Below are positions 24,033 through 35,384 of a stretch of 64,000 nt of DNA, in pieces. Origin of the DNA: Periconia sp. R9002. Lineage: Eukaryota > Ascomycota > Dothideomycetes > Pleosporales > Periconiaceae. The notes under the pieces were generated by a model, which saw only the letters and a list, made by a program, of their open reading frames with translations, was not told the origin of the DNA and did no database searches. The stretch is from assembly GCA_023627715.1 (NCBI GenBank), contig JAMAHW010000020.1, positions 124,001 through 188,000 of the forward strand, read 5' to 3'. Within the stretch, counting starts at the first letter, position 1. Each line of letters starts with the position of its first letter. A program made the position numbers and the translations under genes.

Positions 24033-25217
24033 ATGCGCAGCACATACGCGGCCGCGACACTGTTCGGCGCGCAAGCCGTTTCCGGATATGTTATCCTCCT
24101 AGGTCCCAATGAAACCGTCTCTCAATTCACTTCCTCGCCGGTTCCCAAGCCCACTGGTAAGATTCCGTTCATGGGCCCCGAGTTGAGTGTGAGCGTTGGA
24201 ACGACGAGCAAGAACGCTTCCACACCAGTCCTTAAACCAACTGGTAAAGCCCCATTTATGGGTCCCGAGTTGGGTGTGAGCGCTGGACCGATGACCACGA
24301 ACGCAAGCGCCCCTTATGCTCAGCAAACTGGCAATGGTACTAGTAAAGCTCCAATAGTACTGACGACTATCACGGACTATACAACAGTCATGCCTACCCC
24401 TACGCCTAAGAAGAACTCTAGCTCATCGGCGAGCGATGTTACTTCTTTTGTCCATGTGACTGTCACTATGAGGCCTTCCGCGGGTAACTTTTCTAGAGCC
24501 CCTTCCGCTTCCAGCGGCGGCTTGAACAAAACTGCAGGCGCAACGTCCCAAACCCCCAGACTCCCGATGGTTACTCCCGCAACTGCCGCAAAGTCAACTA
24601 CTCCAGCGGTGATCGTTGAGCCCGTTCACCTCCCTTCCTTTTCCATGCCGTTTGTCAATAATCACGGTTTTATCGTCAAGAAAAGCGGTAACGAACTGGA
24701 ATTGGACCCTACTCCCACAGAGCCAGAGGATAAAGCTGTAAGTAGCTCTACTCCAGCTTCCGCGCCGTCGCCGGAGGAGCCCGCAGATGAGCACCAGGAC
24801 TCTCCCGAGCCCACGTCTTCTTTCCACAAAAGCTCACCAACCCTCACAGTGACGCGATATTCGACAACTACGTCCAAAGCTCCGGCAAAAACGTCCACTT
24901 CTACCCAAAAGACCTCGAAACCCATCTCTTCCGCAATTTCCTCGTCTTCCATGACTACGAAAACCACGCCAGCCTCAACTTCAACGTCGTCCAGTCATGC
25001 TGCCAATCTCGTGAGCACTGTACTCTCAGCGGACCCGCGCTGCCCATACCCCTATCCAGGTATCTACTGCGGCCCCCAGAAGACAACAATGATGTCACCC
25101 AAGAGTGAGCAGCCAACGTCAACGCCTACGGAAGCGTCGCCAAGCAAAGATGATAAAAAGCCTCAGAAGACGGGGTCCGATTGCCTTTTCCTTTACCCTG
25201 GCAACAAGAACTGCTGA
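24033..25217 (+). CDS. Secreted Ser/Thr-rich repeat protein with paired Cys-YPG motifs
   Basis: A 394-residue single exon. The N-terminus MRSTYAAATLFGAQAVSGY reads as a signal peptide. Residues 36-63 and 65-92 are a direct repeat with 29-residue period (core KPTGKxPFMGPELxVS), followed by a decayed third copy (QQTGNGTSKAP). The middle is Ser/Thr/Pro-rich with several NxS/T sites and is probably heavily O-glycosylated. All cysteines lie near the C-terminus in two similar modules, C337-PYPYPGIY-C346 and C384-LFLYPGNKN-C394, the protein ending on the last cysteine. There is no hydrophobic GPI signal. Family unknown. A cell-wall or extracellular-matrix protein, or a candidate effector, fits the composition. 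The ATG context (AAAATG) and the TATA box support the start. Confidence 0.8.
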   Translation: MRSTYAAATLFGAQAVSGYVILLGPNETVSQFTSSPVPKPTGKIPFMGPELSVSVGTTSKNASTPVLKPTGKAPFMGPELGVSAGPMTTNASAPYAQQTGNGTSKAPIVLTTITDYTTVMPTPTPKKNSSSSASDVTSFVHVTVTMRPSAGNFSRAPSASSGGLNKTAGATSQTPRLPMVTPATAAKSTTPAVIVEPVHLPSFSMPFVNNHGFIVKKSGNELELDPTPTEPEDKAVSSSTPASAPSPEEPADEHQDSPEPTSSFHKSSPTLTVTRYSTTTSKAPAKTSTSTQKTSKPISSAISSSSMTTKTTPASTSTSSSHAANLVSTVLSADPRCPYPYPGIYCGPQKTTMMSPKSEQPTSTPTEASPSKDDKKPQKTGSDCLFLYPGNKNC

Positions 25218-26241
25218 GTGGTGAGAGATTTCTGTTTAGAGCCCATTCTTGCTGACTTTTTCTTGTCATTGGAAGGAGCAGACAGAGATTGACCTGGAAA
25301 CAGACAGTGGTTTTGGTGTTGAGCGGAGAGGCTATGGTGAAGGAGAGTATGAGCACTTCAACGACGACCAAGACAGAGACGATGACGTTGCTTGCACTTG
25401 TACCGCCTAGCTCACTGAGTGATGCTGCTGTCTCAACGACTTGCACTGTGTAGTTCAAGTTGGTGTTTTTGGTTATCATTCGTTGTCGAAGCAGAGCTTT
25501 CTCAACTTATTCAATATCATATCCTACTTTGCTTTATTACACCGACTTCGACAATCCAATGCATACAGTATTTACGTTCCGCATTACATAAATTTTTTTT
25601 TTTTGCGTGGTACATCGCTACTGTTTATCCCTTAATTGTGAGACATGCTCTAATACGAAATCTTCAGCGACTATCTGGATTGGTGAGTATCGAAACGTTC
25701 AATGTTAACATGAAATTATCTGATTTGTTATCTAATTGTTTGTCTTCTTTGTGTTTTTCTTTTCTTTGTCGACACCGCGAGTAATTGAATGGCTATGTCA
25801 TAATACTATTTCTATTTGATGTTTATCTTTGGTACTTAGCCCGTCGATTTTTTTGTTTCTCTTCCTGGGTGGTGGTAGATCATTTCTCGCTTTAATCAAA
25901 ATCACCAACCGATATATTCCTTCCAGGAAGGATGGCGTTCGTACCACAAGATCTCCACAAATTAGGTATAGCGGTTAGAGGTTGCAAAGCCTCCAATTCG
26001 TAGAACTTACTTGTCCCCCCCTGGCATGACCACACCCTGTCAGTTAGCCAACAGGACTACCGTACAGTATCTAGCGAGACTGCAGATAATTTTGGTACAT
26101 CAACAAACTCTCTTACTCTACCATCTTCTTCACCGTTCTTAACTCACAGTCCCAATCTTGTTCCGGTACCTGTGAACCTTCAATTCCGGCATTCTAATTT
26201 CGGTCAATTGTACCGTTCAGCATACTAGACCGTTCGGTACG
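25218..26241. other. Intergenic, AT-rich 3' flank
   Basis: Begins with the 3' flank of the secreted-protein gene and becomes AT-rich (poly-T at about 25590-25600). A plus-strand frame at 25318-25449 encodes a threonine-rich end without start or splice support. No gene called. Confidence 0.4.
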
Positions 26242-27107
26242 ATGTCGTCGCTCCCTGCCCAGCCACGTGTCTTGCTAGTGTCCTTGAAACCGCAGGATTT
26301 TTCGCTGTTTATGTTCATCACCTATCGAATCTTGAGCTATATAGAGACTGAGGAACATGCTACGGACCTAAGGTTGATAATTGACGGAGTCAAGAATTTT
26401 CCTCCGGATGTGGTTATATGACCGATTGTGGTATCGCAGAACACCGTCCAGTTTACGCAAGTCTCTTAGACTACGTCCGCGGGGGTGGGACACTTATTTT
26501 CATGGGCACTTTCGCAAAGGATGAATCCAGCAACATGAATGAGCTCTTTCAAGAAGCAGGCCTGCCGTGGGAGAGGGCAGGAATGTACGGCGAGACGGTT
26601 CACCGCGCCGATACCGAGGAGACAACGCCACGCACCGCTCTCAAGCCTAACTACAGCCTTCGGAAGGCCGTCTTCCTCCGAAATGTAGCACGCTCAGATG
26701 CTTGGTACCTGCTACATGGGTCCTCGGAACACGATGACGAAGTTCAAATTCCCATCGCTCTCGCCAGCATAGGCCAGGGTAAGCTTGGATATGTGGGGGA
26801 TGTCAAAAGGGGAAAATGTTACGGACATCGCTCTCATAGCTATGTGCGGATTACGATGACAGTCAAACAAGGGTCCTTGCAATTTTTCACATATCCCTTT
26901 ATAGTCAGTATGTTTATTATAGGGACTCTGATGCGGAATCTGAAGAGGACCCCGATGAGGACAGTTATGACGACCCTGATGAGGACAGTTACGATGACTC
27001 CGATGAGAACACTTACGACGACTCCGATGAGAACACTTACGACGACTCCGATGCGGACACTTACGAAGGCTCCGATGAGGGCTCCAGTGGGAGCTCTGAA
27101 TGAATAG
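26242..27107 (+). pseudogene. Frameshifted gene, amidotransferase-like fold, acidic repeat tail
   Basis: A frame opens at 26242 (MSSLPAQPRVLLVSLKPQDF) and stops at 26421. The protein obviously continues in another frame from 26418 (TDCGIAEHRPVYASLLDYV, then GGGTLIFMG), the TGA and an ATG overlapping as ATGA. After GQGKLGYVGDV the frame must shift again near 26806-26816 (an AAAAGGGGAAAA run) to read ENVTDIALIAMCGL, and again near 26848 to reach an acidic D/S/Y/E tail that stops at 27103. No GT-AG intron repairs these breaks, so the locus looks like a decayed gene or contains sequence errors. The LLDYVRGGGTLIFMG segment resembles class I glutamine-amidotransferase-like folds, which is only fold-level inference. 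The frame from 26418 stays open to 27107 and could make a shortened product. Confidence 0.5.
26927..27070. repeat. 24-bp minisatellite, six units
   Basis: Six head-to-tail 24-base units starting at 26927, 26951, 26975, 26999, 27023 and 27047, consensus TCCGATGAGGACACTTACGA followed by CGAC, with a decayed seventh from 27071. The period is a multiple of three, so each frame stays open: one sense frame gives acidic DSDENTYD units, another gives PMRTLTTT units, and two antisense frames are also open. Confidence 0.85.
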
Positions 27108-27379
27108 CAAGATTCATGTGCGGATTGCTTGATAGCGAGTAAATGGTGTGGAATTGAGTTCGAATACATCCTGTGATGCTGTACTTATGCTCTATCTGTG
27201 ACTCTTGTGCTGTGATCATGAGTGACCGGAAACTTCTTTCCTGTAGGAACTAGGAAATAGAGAGTGTATTGACTGATCTAGTGACTATGTACGGGGGCAG
27301 TGGGTATATATACCCACTGCCCTGCTGCCTAGGCAGCAGCCTGGGCAGCGGAAAACAAACGCTCTGTGAATGGACATGA

Positions 27380-28462
27380 TCACGTGACAGGGCTATAACC
27401 AACATTTCCTGCACACTCGGACAGCAGTCTCGTGTGAACGTTCTTGGCTGCTTTTGCATATGCCAAAAGATCAACGTCCCTACCCTTACCCTCTGGGCCA
27501 CCATCAAAGACTTCATAGCTGAACCAGCCTCTGAATCCAGTTCGTAACACTGCGGTTGTGACATCCACCACGGGCAGATACCCACCATTGTAAGGAAGGG
27601 GTCTAAAATCATGACTCCATCTTCCCCTGGGTTTCAACCCGGATTCATCCGGTTCCTTGGAAAGCGGTTCCGGCACCATATATCCATCGCTAATCTGCAA
27701 GAGGTATATCTTCTCACTCGGTATCGTAAACTTCAGATCATCCAAGCTCTTCTGAAACCTCTCAATCAACTCAATCTTGGACACATCCTCGATGAGCCCT
27801 GATTCTGTCGTCGGGTCTGCCCACTCGCCTCCCGCCGTTTGGAACGTATCTAGACACAGCCCGATATTGTCCCGGTCCACCTCTTTAACGATTCTCCACA
27901 CGTCCTTCCAGTCTGGCGCATGCGTGCTCCAGCACCAATTTTCGTATGCGACTTTGAACCTGTGCTCCTTTAACATGTCGCATAGTTTTTGTAGGTCAGG
28001 CACGACGCGCGTGAGGTCTAGCTTCTTGAGCGGTGTATCTGAGCTCCCGACCTGCAGCATATCGGTGCCCGCAGCCTTCATGATGCGGATCCAACCCCGC
28101 GCACGCTCAAACGCATCGGAGCGACCATCGACGCCGTCGGCATTGAGCGCGCCGTCCTTCCAGCCTTCAAAGTTGGAGAAGGGCTGCAGCATCATGATGC
28201 CCAAATTGCGCTTGTCGCATTCTGACTTTATGGCTGCGGCGACCTTGACGAGGTCGTCGTAGTCTTTTGGAGAGGGATCGTGACCGAGGAGGACGGCGCC
28301 ATAGGAGAGAATATCTGGGAAGGAGAGCTCGATGGCAGTGAAGCCGGCGTTGGAGATGGCGTCGAGGCGGGAGAGAAGGGGTGGTGGGTCGGAGGGATTT
28401 CCGAGTGAGCAGGAGGCATAGCTCGTAGGGATTGTTTTGAGGGAGTCGAAATCGAGTGACAT
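27380..28462 (-). CDS. 3-dehydroshikimate dehydratase-like TIM-barrel protein
   Basis: A 360-residue uninterrupted frame of the xylose-isomerase-like TIM-barrel superfamily. Length and sequence fit the fungal 3-dehydroshikimate dehydratase group (qa-4/qutC, AsbF), which converts 3-dehydroshikimate to protocatechuate using a divalent metal. Probable metal ligands are E174 (VAYENW), D205 (LCLDTFQ), Q256 (YLLQISDG) and E317 (FSYEVF), the E/D/Q/E set expected of that group. The DTFQTAGGEWADPTT block is also typical. No signal peptide or transporter segment, so cytosolic. It is divergent from an ARO3-type DAHP synthase about 760 bases away, which strengthens the assignment to aromatic or quinate metabolism. 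A general sugar-phosphate isomerase/epimerase of the same fold remains possible. Confidence 0.82.
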   Translation of the reverse strand: MSLDFDSLKTIPTSYASCSLGNPSDPPPLLSRLDAISNAGFTAIELSFPDILSYGAVLLGHDPSPKDYDDLVKVAAAIKSECDKRNLGIMMLQPFSNFEGWKDGALNADGVDGRSDAFERARGWIRIMKAAGTDMLQVGSSDTPLKKLDLTRVVPDLQKLCDMLKEHRFKVAYENWCWSTHAPDWKDVWRIVKEVDRDNIGLCLDTFQTAGGEWADPTTESGLIEDVSKIELIERFQKSLDDLKFTIPSEKIYLLQISDGYMVPEPLSKEPDESGLKPRGRWSHDFRPLPYNGGYLPVVDVTTAVLRTGFRGWFSYEVFDGGPEGKGRDVDLLAYAKAAKNVHTRLLSECAGNVGYSPVT

Positions 28463-29222
28463 GGCGGATTATCTGCTGTAAGTTTTGTTTATATGAGAGG
28501 CAGATGTATGGGTAAGTGAAATCAATGGTTGCGTTGCGGGTTGGGGGGTCAAAGTGAAAATGAGTGAGATGAGTGTATCCCGAGTCAATATTCCATCTTA
28601 GTGACGTAGTACCTATCAAAAATGTTCATAGTGGGGGAGAACGAACCCACCACCCCTAGCAGTATCAACGTGGATCATATTTGGAGATGGCGATTATTCA
28701 TTGTGGGCTTGTTCTGAGGCATGCGCAACGTTTCCGGTGTCAAGACATATAGCACGATGATGATGATGCTGATGCTGTGCTGATGATGGCGGCAGCGGGG
28801 GTCCGAAGTCGCAGTCTCCAAGCTTTGTGTAAGAGCACGACGGACGAATCATGTAAGACGCGCATTCGCAACTGCCCAGCAATATCGGTCGCGGACGGGT
28901 TTCCGAGTCAATAGGCTAAACTGAATAAAGGACAAGGACCACGTTTAGTTACTGAGTGGTGGACTGTAGCGCACATGGCATTAATGAGTGGGAGGAATGA
29001 AAGCGGCGAAAAGGCAGACGAAAACCTAGTTATTGACCGCTCACCAAAGACAACCAATCATAATAACCCTCCGACTCTCAACATCTCGACTCATAAATAG
29101 CCCCACGTTCCTTCACTAAAACCATACAAGACAAAACAATTCCACCCAAGCCAGCTATACAATTGAAACGACGACGGTCCCGATCATCATTGCTGCTTTC
29201 AAGCGCGTAGACGTCGTGAATC
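28463..29222. promoter_or_regulatory. Bidirectional promoter with two TGACTC motifs
   Basis: This 760-base region must drive both the dehydratase-like gene (minus) and DAHP synthase (plus). GAGTCA, the reverse of the Gcn4/CpcA core TGACTC, occurs at 28582-28587 and 28905-28910, both inside CCGAGTCAAT. A partial site CGACTCAT lies at 29087-29094, a CCAAT box at 29054-29058 and a TATA-like CATAAATAG at 29092-29100. General amino-acid control of ARO genes through this core is established in yeast and Aspergillus. Its action here is inference. A GC-rich hairpin-like GTGGGGGAGAACGAACCCAC at 28632-28651 resembles no tRNA. Confidence 0.5.
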
Positions 29223-30480
<1,258 letters not shown>

Positions 30481-33280
30481 GGTGAAGGATCAAAAAGTTT
30501 TCGAAAAGAATTCCCGCAATGTTTACAGCGGTTATAGTCTAGGGGCATGGCATTGGAGCGGTTCGGCGTTTCCGGGGACATAGAATTTTATTCGCAACAA
30601 GGCTGTTGTTCTGCATACCTAGTCTCGCTTCTCTACACACGCATATTCATCGAAACAGGCGTGCACACGATTTTCGTGGCCTGACATTCATGTGAAGCGT
30701 ACGCTCTAACGTTAGTAAATTGTTCACAGACAGTGATGATGGTTGCGAAATCCAGCGAACGCGTTTGAAATGTCAGATGTGCGTAAGGGGGTGGTAGGGA
30801 TAACTCTCATAGCTGCAGCACACCCTGAACAGTAAAGAACCCGCTGCCGCGATACTGTAAATCAGGCTCCATGAGCGACACGGAGTCTCCGAAAACAGAT
30901 TTGTGCTGACCGGTGACCCCACGTCAAACAACAAAGTGTCTCGTGTCTTGAGTCCAGATGGTGATACCTTGGTATGGTTTGCAATACAATGTCAAACTGC
31001 TGTTGGAGGCCTAAGGCATGATTTGCACTACTCGATGGTTTCCGCCACGTTGTGTGTGAGACAAGAGATTCGCGAATGTATCATGGCCTACCATGCTCGG
31101 GCATCTACAAGTACTCCACAAGGCTGATCTTAGGCAAATACGAGTACAGAACAAAATCGCCACACGGTCAGTCATCAACAAACGTCTAAAAAAGGATGTT
31201 AAGCGAATATACGAACAACCATCCTGGCTTGCATTTTGATCCTCATGCAAGCCGAGTGGGGTTAAACATCTCTTCATCACAACTGATTTCACACTAATGC
31301 TGCCCGACAAAAAGCGTTCATTGTCCTAGTGGGGTCATATCGGGGCTTCCGAAGTGCCAAAGACACGTTTTCTGTATCGCAAATTCCCTCATTCTACGAG
31401 AAGCACATCCTGTGGCTACGAGAAGTACGATCTACATTCACTTGTGGCGCATAACTGTGGCGCGTGACTATAACTGCGCCACATCTCTTTGCTGCCAACA
31501 TTCTGCAAGCCGTCCACCCAGTCAAATGCTGGTAGATCACATATATGCAAATCGTAATGGTCAGACCGTGGCCCTAATTTCCCGCACAGCACAAGGATTC
31601 CCTTTTTAGGAGAACGTTTGCGCAAACACTCACCTCACACCAAGATCTACTACACACCTCGCTGTGCGGTAGTAGCGAAACAAAGCTCTTTTCCGCAGCT
31701 CTGACTTATCAATGCTATAGTATGTTTTCTTGGCACCAACCTGAAAAGTACGCAGCCTTCATTAAACGCTCTTCAGACCTGTATTTCCGGTGAGCAGAGC
31801 CCAGGGGTTGTTGCATCTCTTGACTCCAGACACACTCTTTGAATACGTCCGTCTCAACCTCTCATATCGCCACTTGAGTAGCTTCGAACTTGTTTGTTTA
31901 CTCTACACGCAGCATCTTGCAGATATATGAATGATATGTTTTCGGTGAGCAGGGGCTGAGCTAATCGAATGCAACACAATCGAACCCATAAGGCAACTGA
32001 TGTAGAGTCAGGATCATTGGTCGCTAACATGATAAGCTACTTGTCATCTTCACCTCTCGCGGTCATAACATTTAGCCTCGGGAGGTGTTTTTGGGATACC
32101 CCAGCACGTGTCGGAGCGTTACTCGACTCCAGTCACCCCCAAGCCCAAGTTTCCCGTTGCCTTCTCGCGATGACCTTCTCTTTCTAGTGTCACCCCCTTC
32201 CCGTATCCTCTGCCCGATTCACTCCTGTATTGGCTAGTTTAGTTCCACAGAGGCTACTAATCGACCCATCAAACAGGCTCCTGGGATAGCCCAATGGCAA
32301 TTGGCAGGTGCCGAGTGCGCCAGAAAGGAGGAGCCAACAATACCTGCCAGCATAGAACATTCTCCCGCACCTCTGTTACTGGAAAGTTCAGGGGTACTTG
32401 TTTTCCGTCTAACGCTTTCCATACGCCTTTCAGGGTTCGCAACAGGCTTCGTATGACCCTGAGCCATGTCCCGCCATGTGAGAGCAAGGTACGATGCTAC
32501 CTTCTCCATCACATGGAACGACCATGTTTCGAACCACCCACGCTGTCGGAATTCTTGTTTTTGCGGCTCGTAGAAGCGGTCTGGAGGCTCGCGCAACACC
32601 CTATTACCCTGCATGACTACGCCTTGCTCACGATTGGGCGACGATTTCCGACTCCGAGCCATTACAGGTGTCAATGACCAGCTGGGTGTTTGCATATCTT
32701 CCAGTGATATACCATTATTCTCTTTGAGGAGGTCGGCGAGCTTGTCGCAGGCGGGAGAAGATGGTTCTGGTCTGTGCAAATCTTCTGCGGCAGGAGGTTG
32801 AACATTAGGACCCTTGCATCCTACATGTAACCCATGAGGCCGCCTACCCCCTCCCTCTTGGATTGCATTAGACGGAAGCTAACTTGGTTGTTCGATGGCT
32901 CTTCCTAGGTACGCAAGCCACACCGTCAACGGTCTTTGCTCGCTGGCTTCTCTCATTCGTCCAGTACAAACGGTCTCTAGTGGACAAGTCCTCCTGATAC
33001 GAAGTACCCCCTGTCTGACCATCTGGACACTGTCTTCCAACTAGTATTTCGTCTCCCGGCACTTGACCGTTTCCCTATGTTAAATACTACCCTTTCCGCA
33101 TACTATTATAAGGTCAGTGGCTGTCAGAATCCTCCCTATCCGTCAGTGCTAGTTGATGACTCGAAGTTGCCATATTTGTCCCTTCTTCCATAACAACCAG
33201 ACCGAGGCATCGGGTCTCATTCCTTTCAACTCAGTCCATCTCCTTCCGTCCAAGCTCTCCCCTAATCATCGTTATTCTTA
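30481..33280. other. 2.8-kb region with at most one doubtful gene
   Basis: The first 150 bases are 3' flank of DAHP synthase. From 30600 to 32200 only short frames occur. A minus-strand candidate at 32234-33062 is listed separately. A TACATGTA palindrome lies near 32821. The last 250 bases are the CT-rich promoter of the gene at 33281. Confidence 0.4.
32234..33062 (-). CDS. Doubtful two-exon hypothetical protein
   Basis: A minus-strand frame at 32779-32234 (181 codons) remains open upstream to about 32880, where a TTAG acceptor occurs. A start-containing frame (MPGDEILVGRQC) at 33062 could be the first exon, with a GTGTGG or GTACCT donor near 32910-32930. The segment EPQKQEFRQRGWFETWSFHV looks protein-like and amphipathic, but no domain is recognised. 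Plus-strand frames overlap the same DNA. Exact splice sites could not be fixed. Confidence 0.25.
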
Positions 33281-34243
33281 ATGGCCTCGGATTCAGAAAG
33301 CTCCCAAGTCAATTATGATCGAATGAGCGCGCGAGTTCGGCACACTGCCCGGTACTCCTCCCCCGAGTCAGAATCGACCCGTACTACGGATCTCATGGAA
33401 GTTGGGGGCCAGTTCGGGGAAAATAGACGGGATTCATATCCCAATAGTCTGCAGCTTAGTGAGAGCGAGCAAAACGATCCGCAGCCTGACCCGCATACGG
33501 AGACCCAGCCGCCGACGAACGCTTTACCGGGTGGGGGCAGTCGTTCTTCGTCTCACAGTTCATCCCCACTTCCACTTCACACCCCTATCCAAACACGATT
33601 TGGACCCTATATACACTCGTCAGAGTTTCTGCCTCGTTCCCGGTCTGCGAGACAAAATGGACGGCGAAGTAGACGTCATTTCGGTGGTACGTTTTTTTTT
33701 TACCTGCAAAACCCAGTCATACCCCTATCACTATCTCTTTTGGTCCACATACACTTGTGTCGACTGAGGGTTCAGGACACTATTTTAGGTCATCCCGAGA
33801 CAGGTTTGAAAACGTCCTCTATGCGATTAGAGACTTCACGAGGTTTAAATTTCAATGAACTAGGTCAAGGAGATTATACTTTGCCGATTTGTCCATTTTC
33901 GATCACTCAAGATACAACAAGCCCACCCACTGACAACCAAGCAGGGCGACGCAGTCAAACTTCAGAAGATGACTCCACCGAGGAAAACTCTCGATCTGAC
34001 CTTACTATTGGGCATTCATCCGCCCGCCAAAGGAACGGCCAAGTCAATCGCAGCGTAGCGTCGACTCCAGCCTTTTCCCCCAGCCGTACCCCATCGCATC
34101 ATTCCCGAGAGACAGACGAAGATAGAGAGCGTGTGGTGGAGCCACAGTCTCCTTACCCTTTCTCGGCATACAACCCTTATAATGCGGACCGCGGCAGGAC
34201 GGTACTGGACGGGTTCGAAGAGCGATTTCCCGGTCAAGAATAG
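33281..34243 (+). CDS. Disordered serine-rich hypothetical protein
   Basis: The frame encodes 320 residues starting MASDSESSQVNYDR. Composition is Ser/Arg/Pro/Glu-rich without a folded domain. A 102-base segment at 33687-33788 has a GTACGT donor and an ATTTTAG acceptor and is a multiple of three without stops. Removing it gives RRHFGGHPETGLK and a 286-residue protein, and the excised part (FFFYLQNPVIPLSLSLLVHI) is hydrophobic and out of character. I therefore favour exons 33281-33686 and 33789-34243. The C-terminus (YPFSAYNPYN) is aromatic-rich. Function unknown. No neighbour gives a clue. Confidence 0.6.
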   Translation: MASDSESSQVNYDRMSARVRHTARYSSPESESTRTTDLMEVGGQFGENRRDSYPNSLQLSESEQNDPQPDPHTETQPPTNALPGGGSRSSSHSSSPLPLHTPIQTRFGPYIHSSEFLPRSRSARQNGRRSRRHFGGTFFFYLQNPVIPLSLSLLVHIHLCRLRVQDTILGHPETGLKTSSMRLETSRGLNFNELGQGDYTLPICPFSITQDTTSPPTDNQAGRRSQTSEDDSTEENSRSDLTIGHSSARQRNGQVNRSVASTPAFSPSRTPSHHSRETDEDRERVVEPQSPYPFSAYNPYNADRGRTVLDGFEERFPGQE

Positions 34244-35384
34244 ATATGCGTTCCATACTGAACGTAGCTGTTAATCCTCGAAGGATTTGATGCTCTCATA
34301 CACCGTTCTATGGGGCATTGCGGAGGCAGCGAGTGTTTCATCTCCCCTCCATCGTAGTTTCTCGGATGTATTGATATAAAGGAAGTTTGTTTGTCGCTGT
34401 TGTTCGTTGTTGTATTTTTGATCGTCGCTGGCCTGTCAGTCTCGCTAAGATTACGTTCCCTGGCCTGCCTCGTCTAGGAGTCTGAGCAACGGCGTTTCAA
34501 TTAAAAATCTGGGAGGACGGGGCCCTCTACGTCATACCATATAACTCCTCGAAGCATTCCTACTGTCTAAGTTGTGTGAAGTTCTAAGTGGAACGGTAAT
34601 GTGTCAAAGCCATCGGCAACAACACATGTCAACTAGTATCGGCAGAACCACGAGTCCAGGCTGACCGACAAACTCAGCGCACATAAGAAAGAATAAGGAA
34701 AGGAAGGACGGCTCGCTCAACTTATATTGCAGACAACTAGCCTTATTAACCCAGCAGTTGATGCGCTATCGACGTGTCACTTATCGTCACAGAAGCGGGG
34801 TGTGCAGATAGCGGTGCGCCTACGCCGTGCCGCCTCTTGTTTCGTCTGGATTGGGATCCATGCATTACGAACGGCAGTGCTGCGGGCGTCATTCTCGTGA
34901 ATGAACTAGCTGAAAATAACCCTATTGTATCATCAAAGGTTCCATCAATAATTTGCCAAACTATACCTATGCAGCAACCGGTAAGTAGGATGCCAGGATG
35001 AAAAAAACAGATATGCTGATACCTACTTAGATTACCTTTGTAGCATGGGTACTTGGCGTCAAGGGCTTCCCGTTCTCCCGTCAAATTCATTATTCTACGT
35101 AAGAGACATGTCTCCATTCCACTTGAAATCAAGAAGCTTTGATCGATGGAGGTTGCAATTGACTTGGAACGGACGCCACTAGTTCCCGAGCCAGCACGGT
35201 CCGGTGCGGTGGTGGCTGGAGCTTTTCCTTTAGCAGGACAGGGTTAGTCTTTGAGCCACTGCCATCCCTTGCTTCAGCATCATGACTCTCGCTTCGTCAT
35301 CATCACAACTTTCATCGATTTGTTATCAAATGTGTACCTTGTTTCCACAGTGAGCGCAGGAACAGACTAGGCATTAGGTGTATC
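34244..35384. other. Intergenic, no supported gene
   Basis: 3' flank of the disordered-protein gene, then the upstream region of the SDHAF1-like gene. A 128-codon minus-strand frame at 34746-35132 has no recognisable domain or splice partner. Confidence 0.45.

Noticed and set aside
26712..27169. Antisense Cys/His/Arg frame resembling zinc-finger repeats
   Set aside because: Arises from the 24-bp minisatellite read backwards; spacing does not fit a zinc finger.
28625..28655. tRNA-like GGTTCGTTC with CCCCCAC
   Set aside because: No matching acceptor stem, D-arm or anticodon arm within 75 bases.
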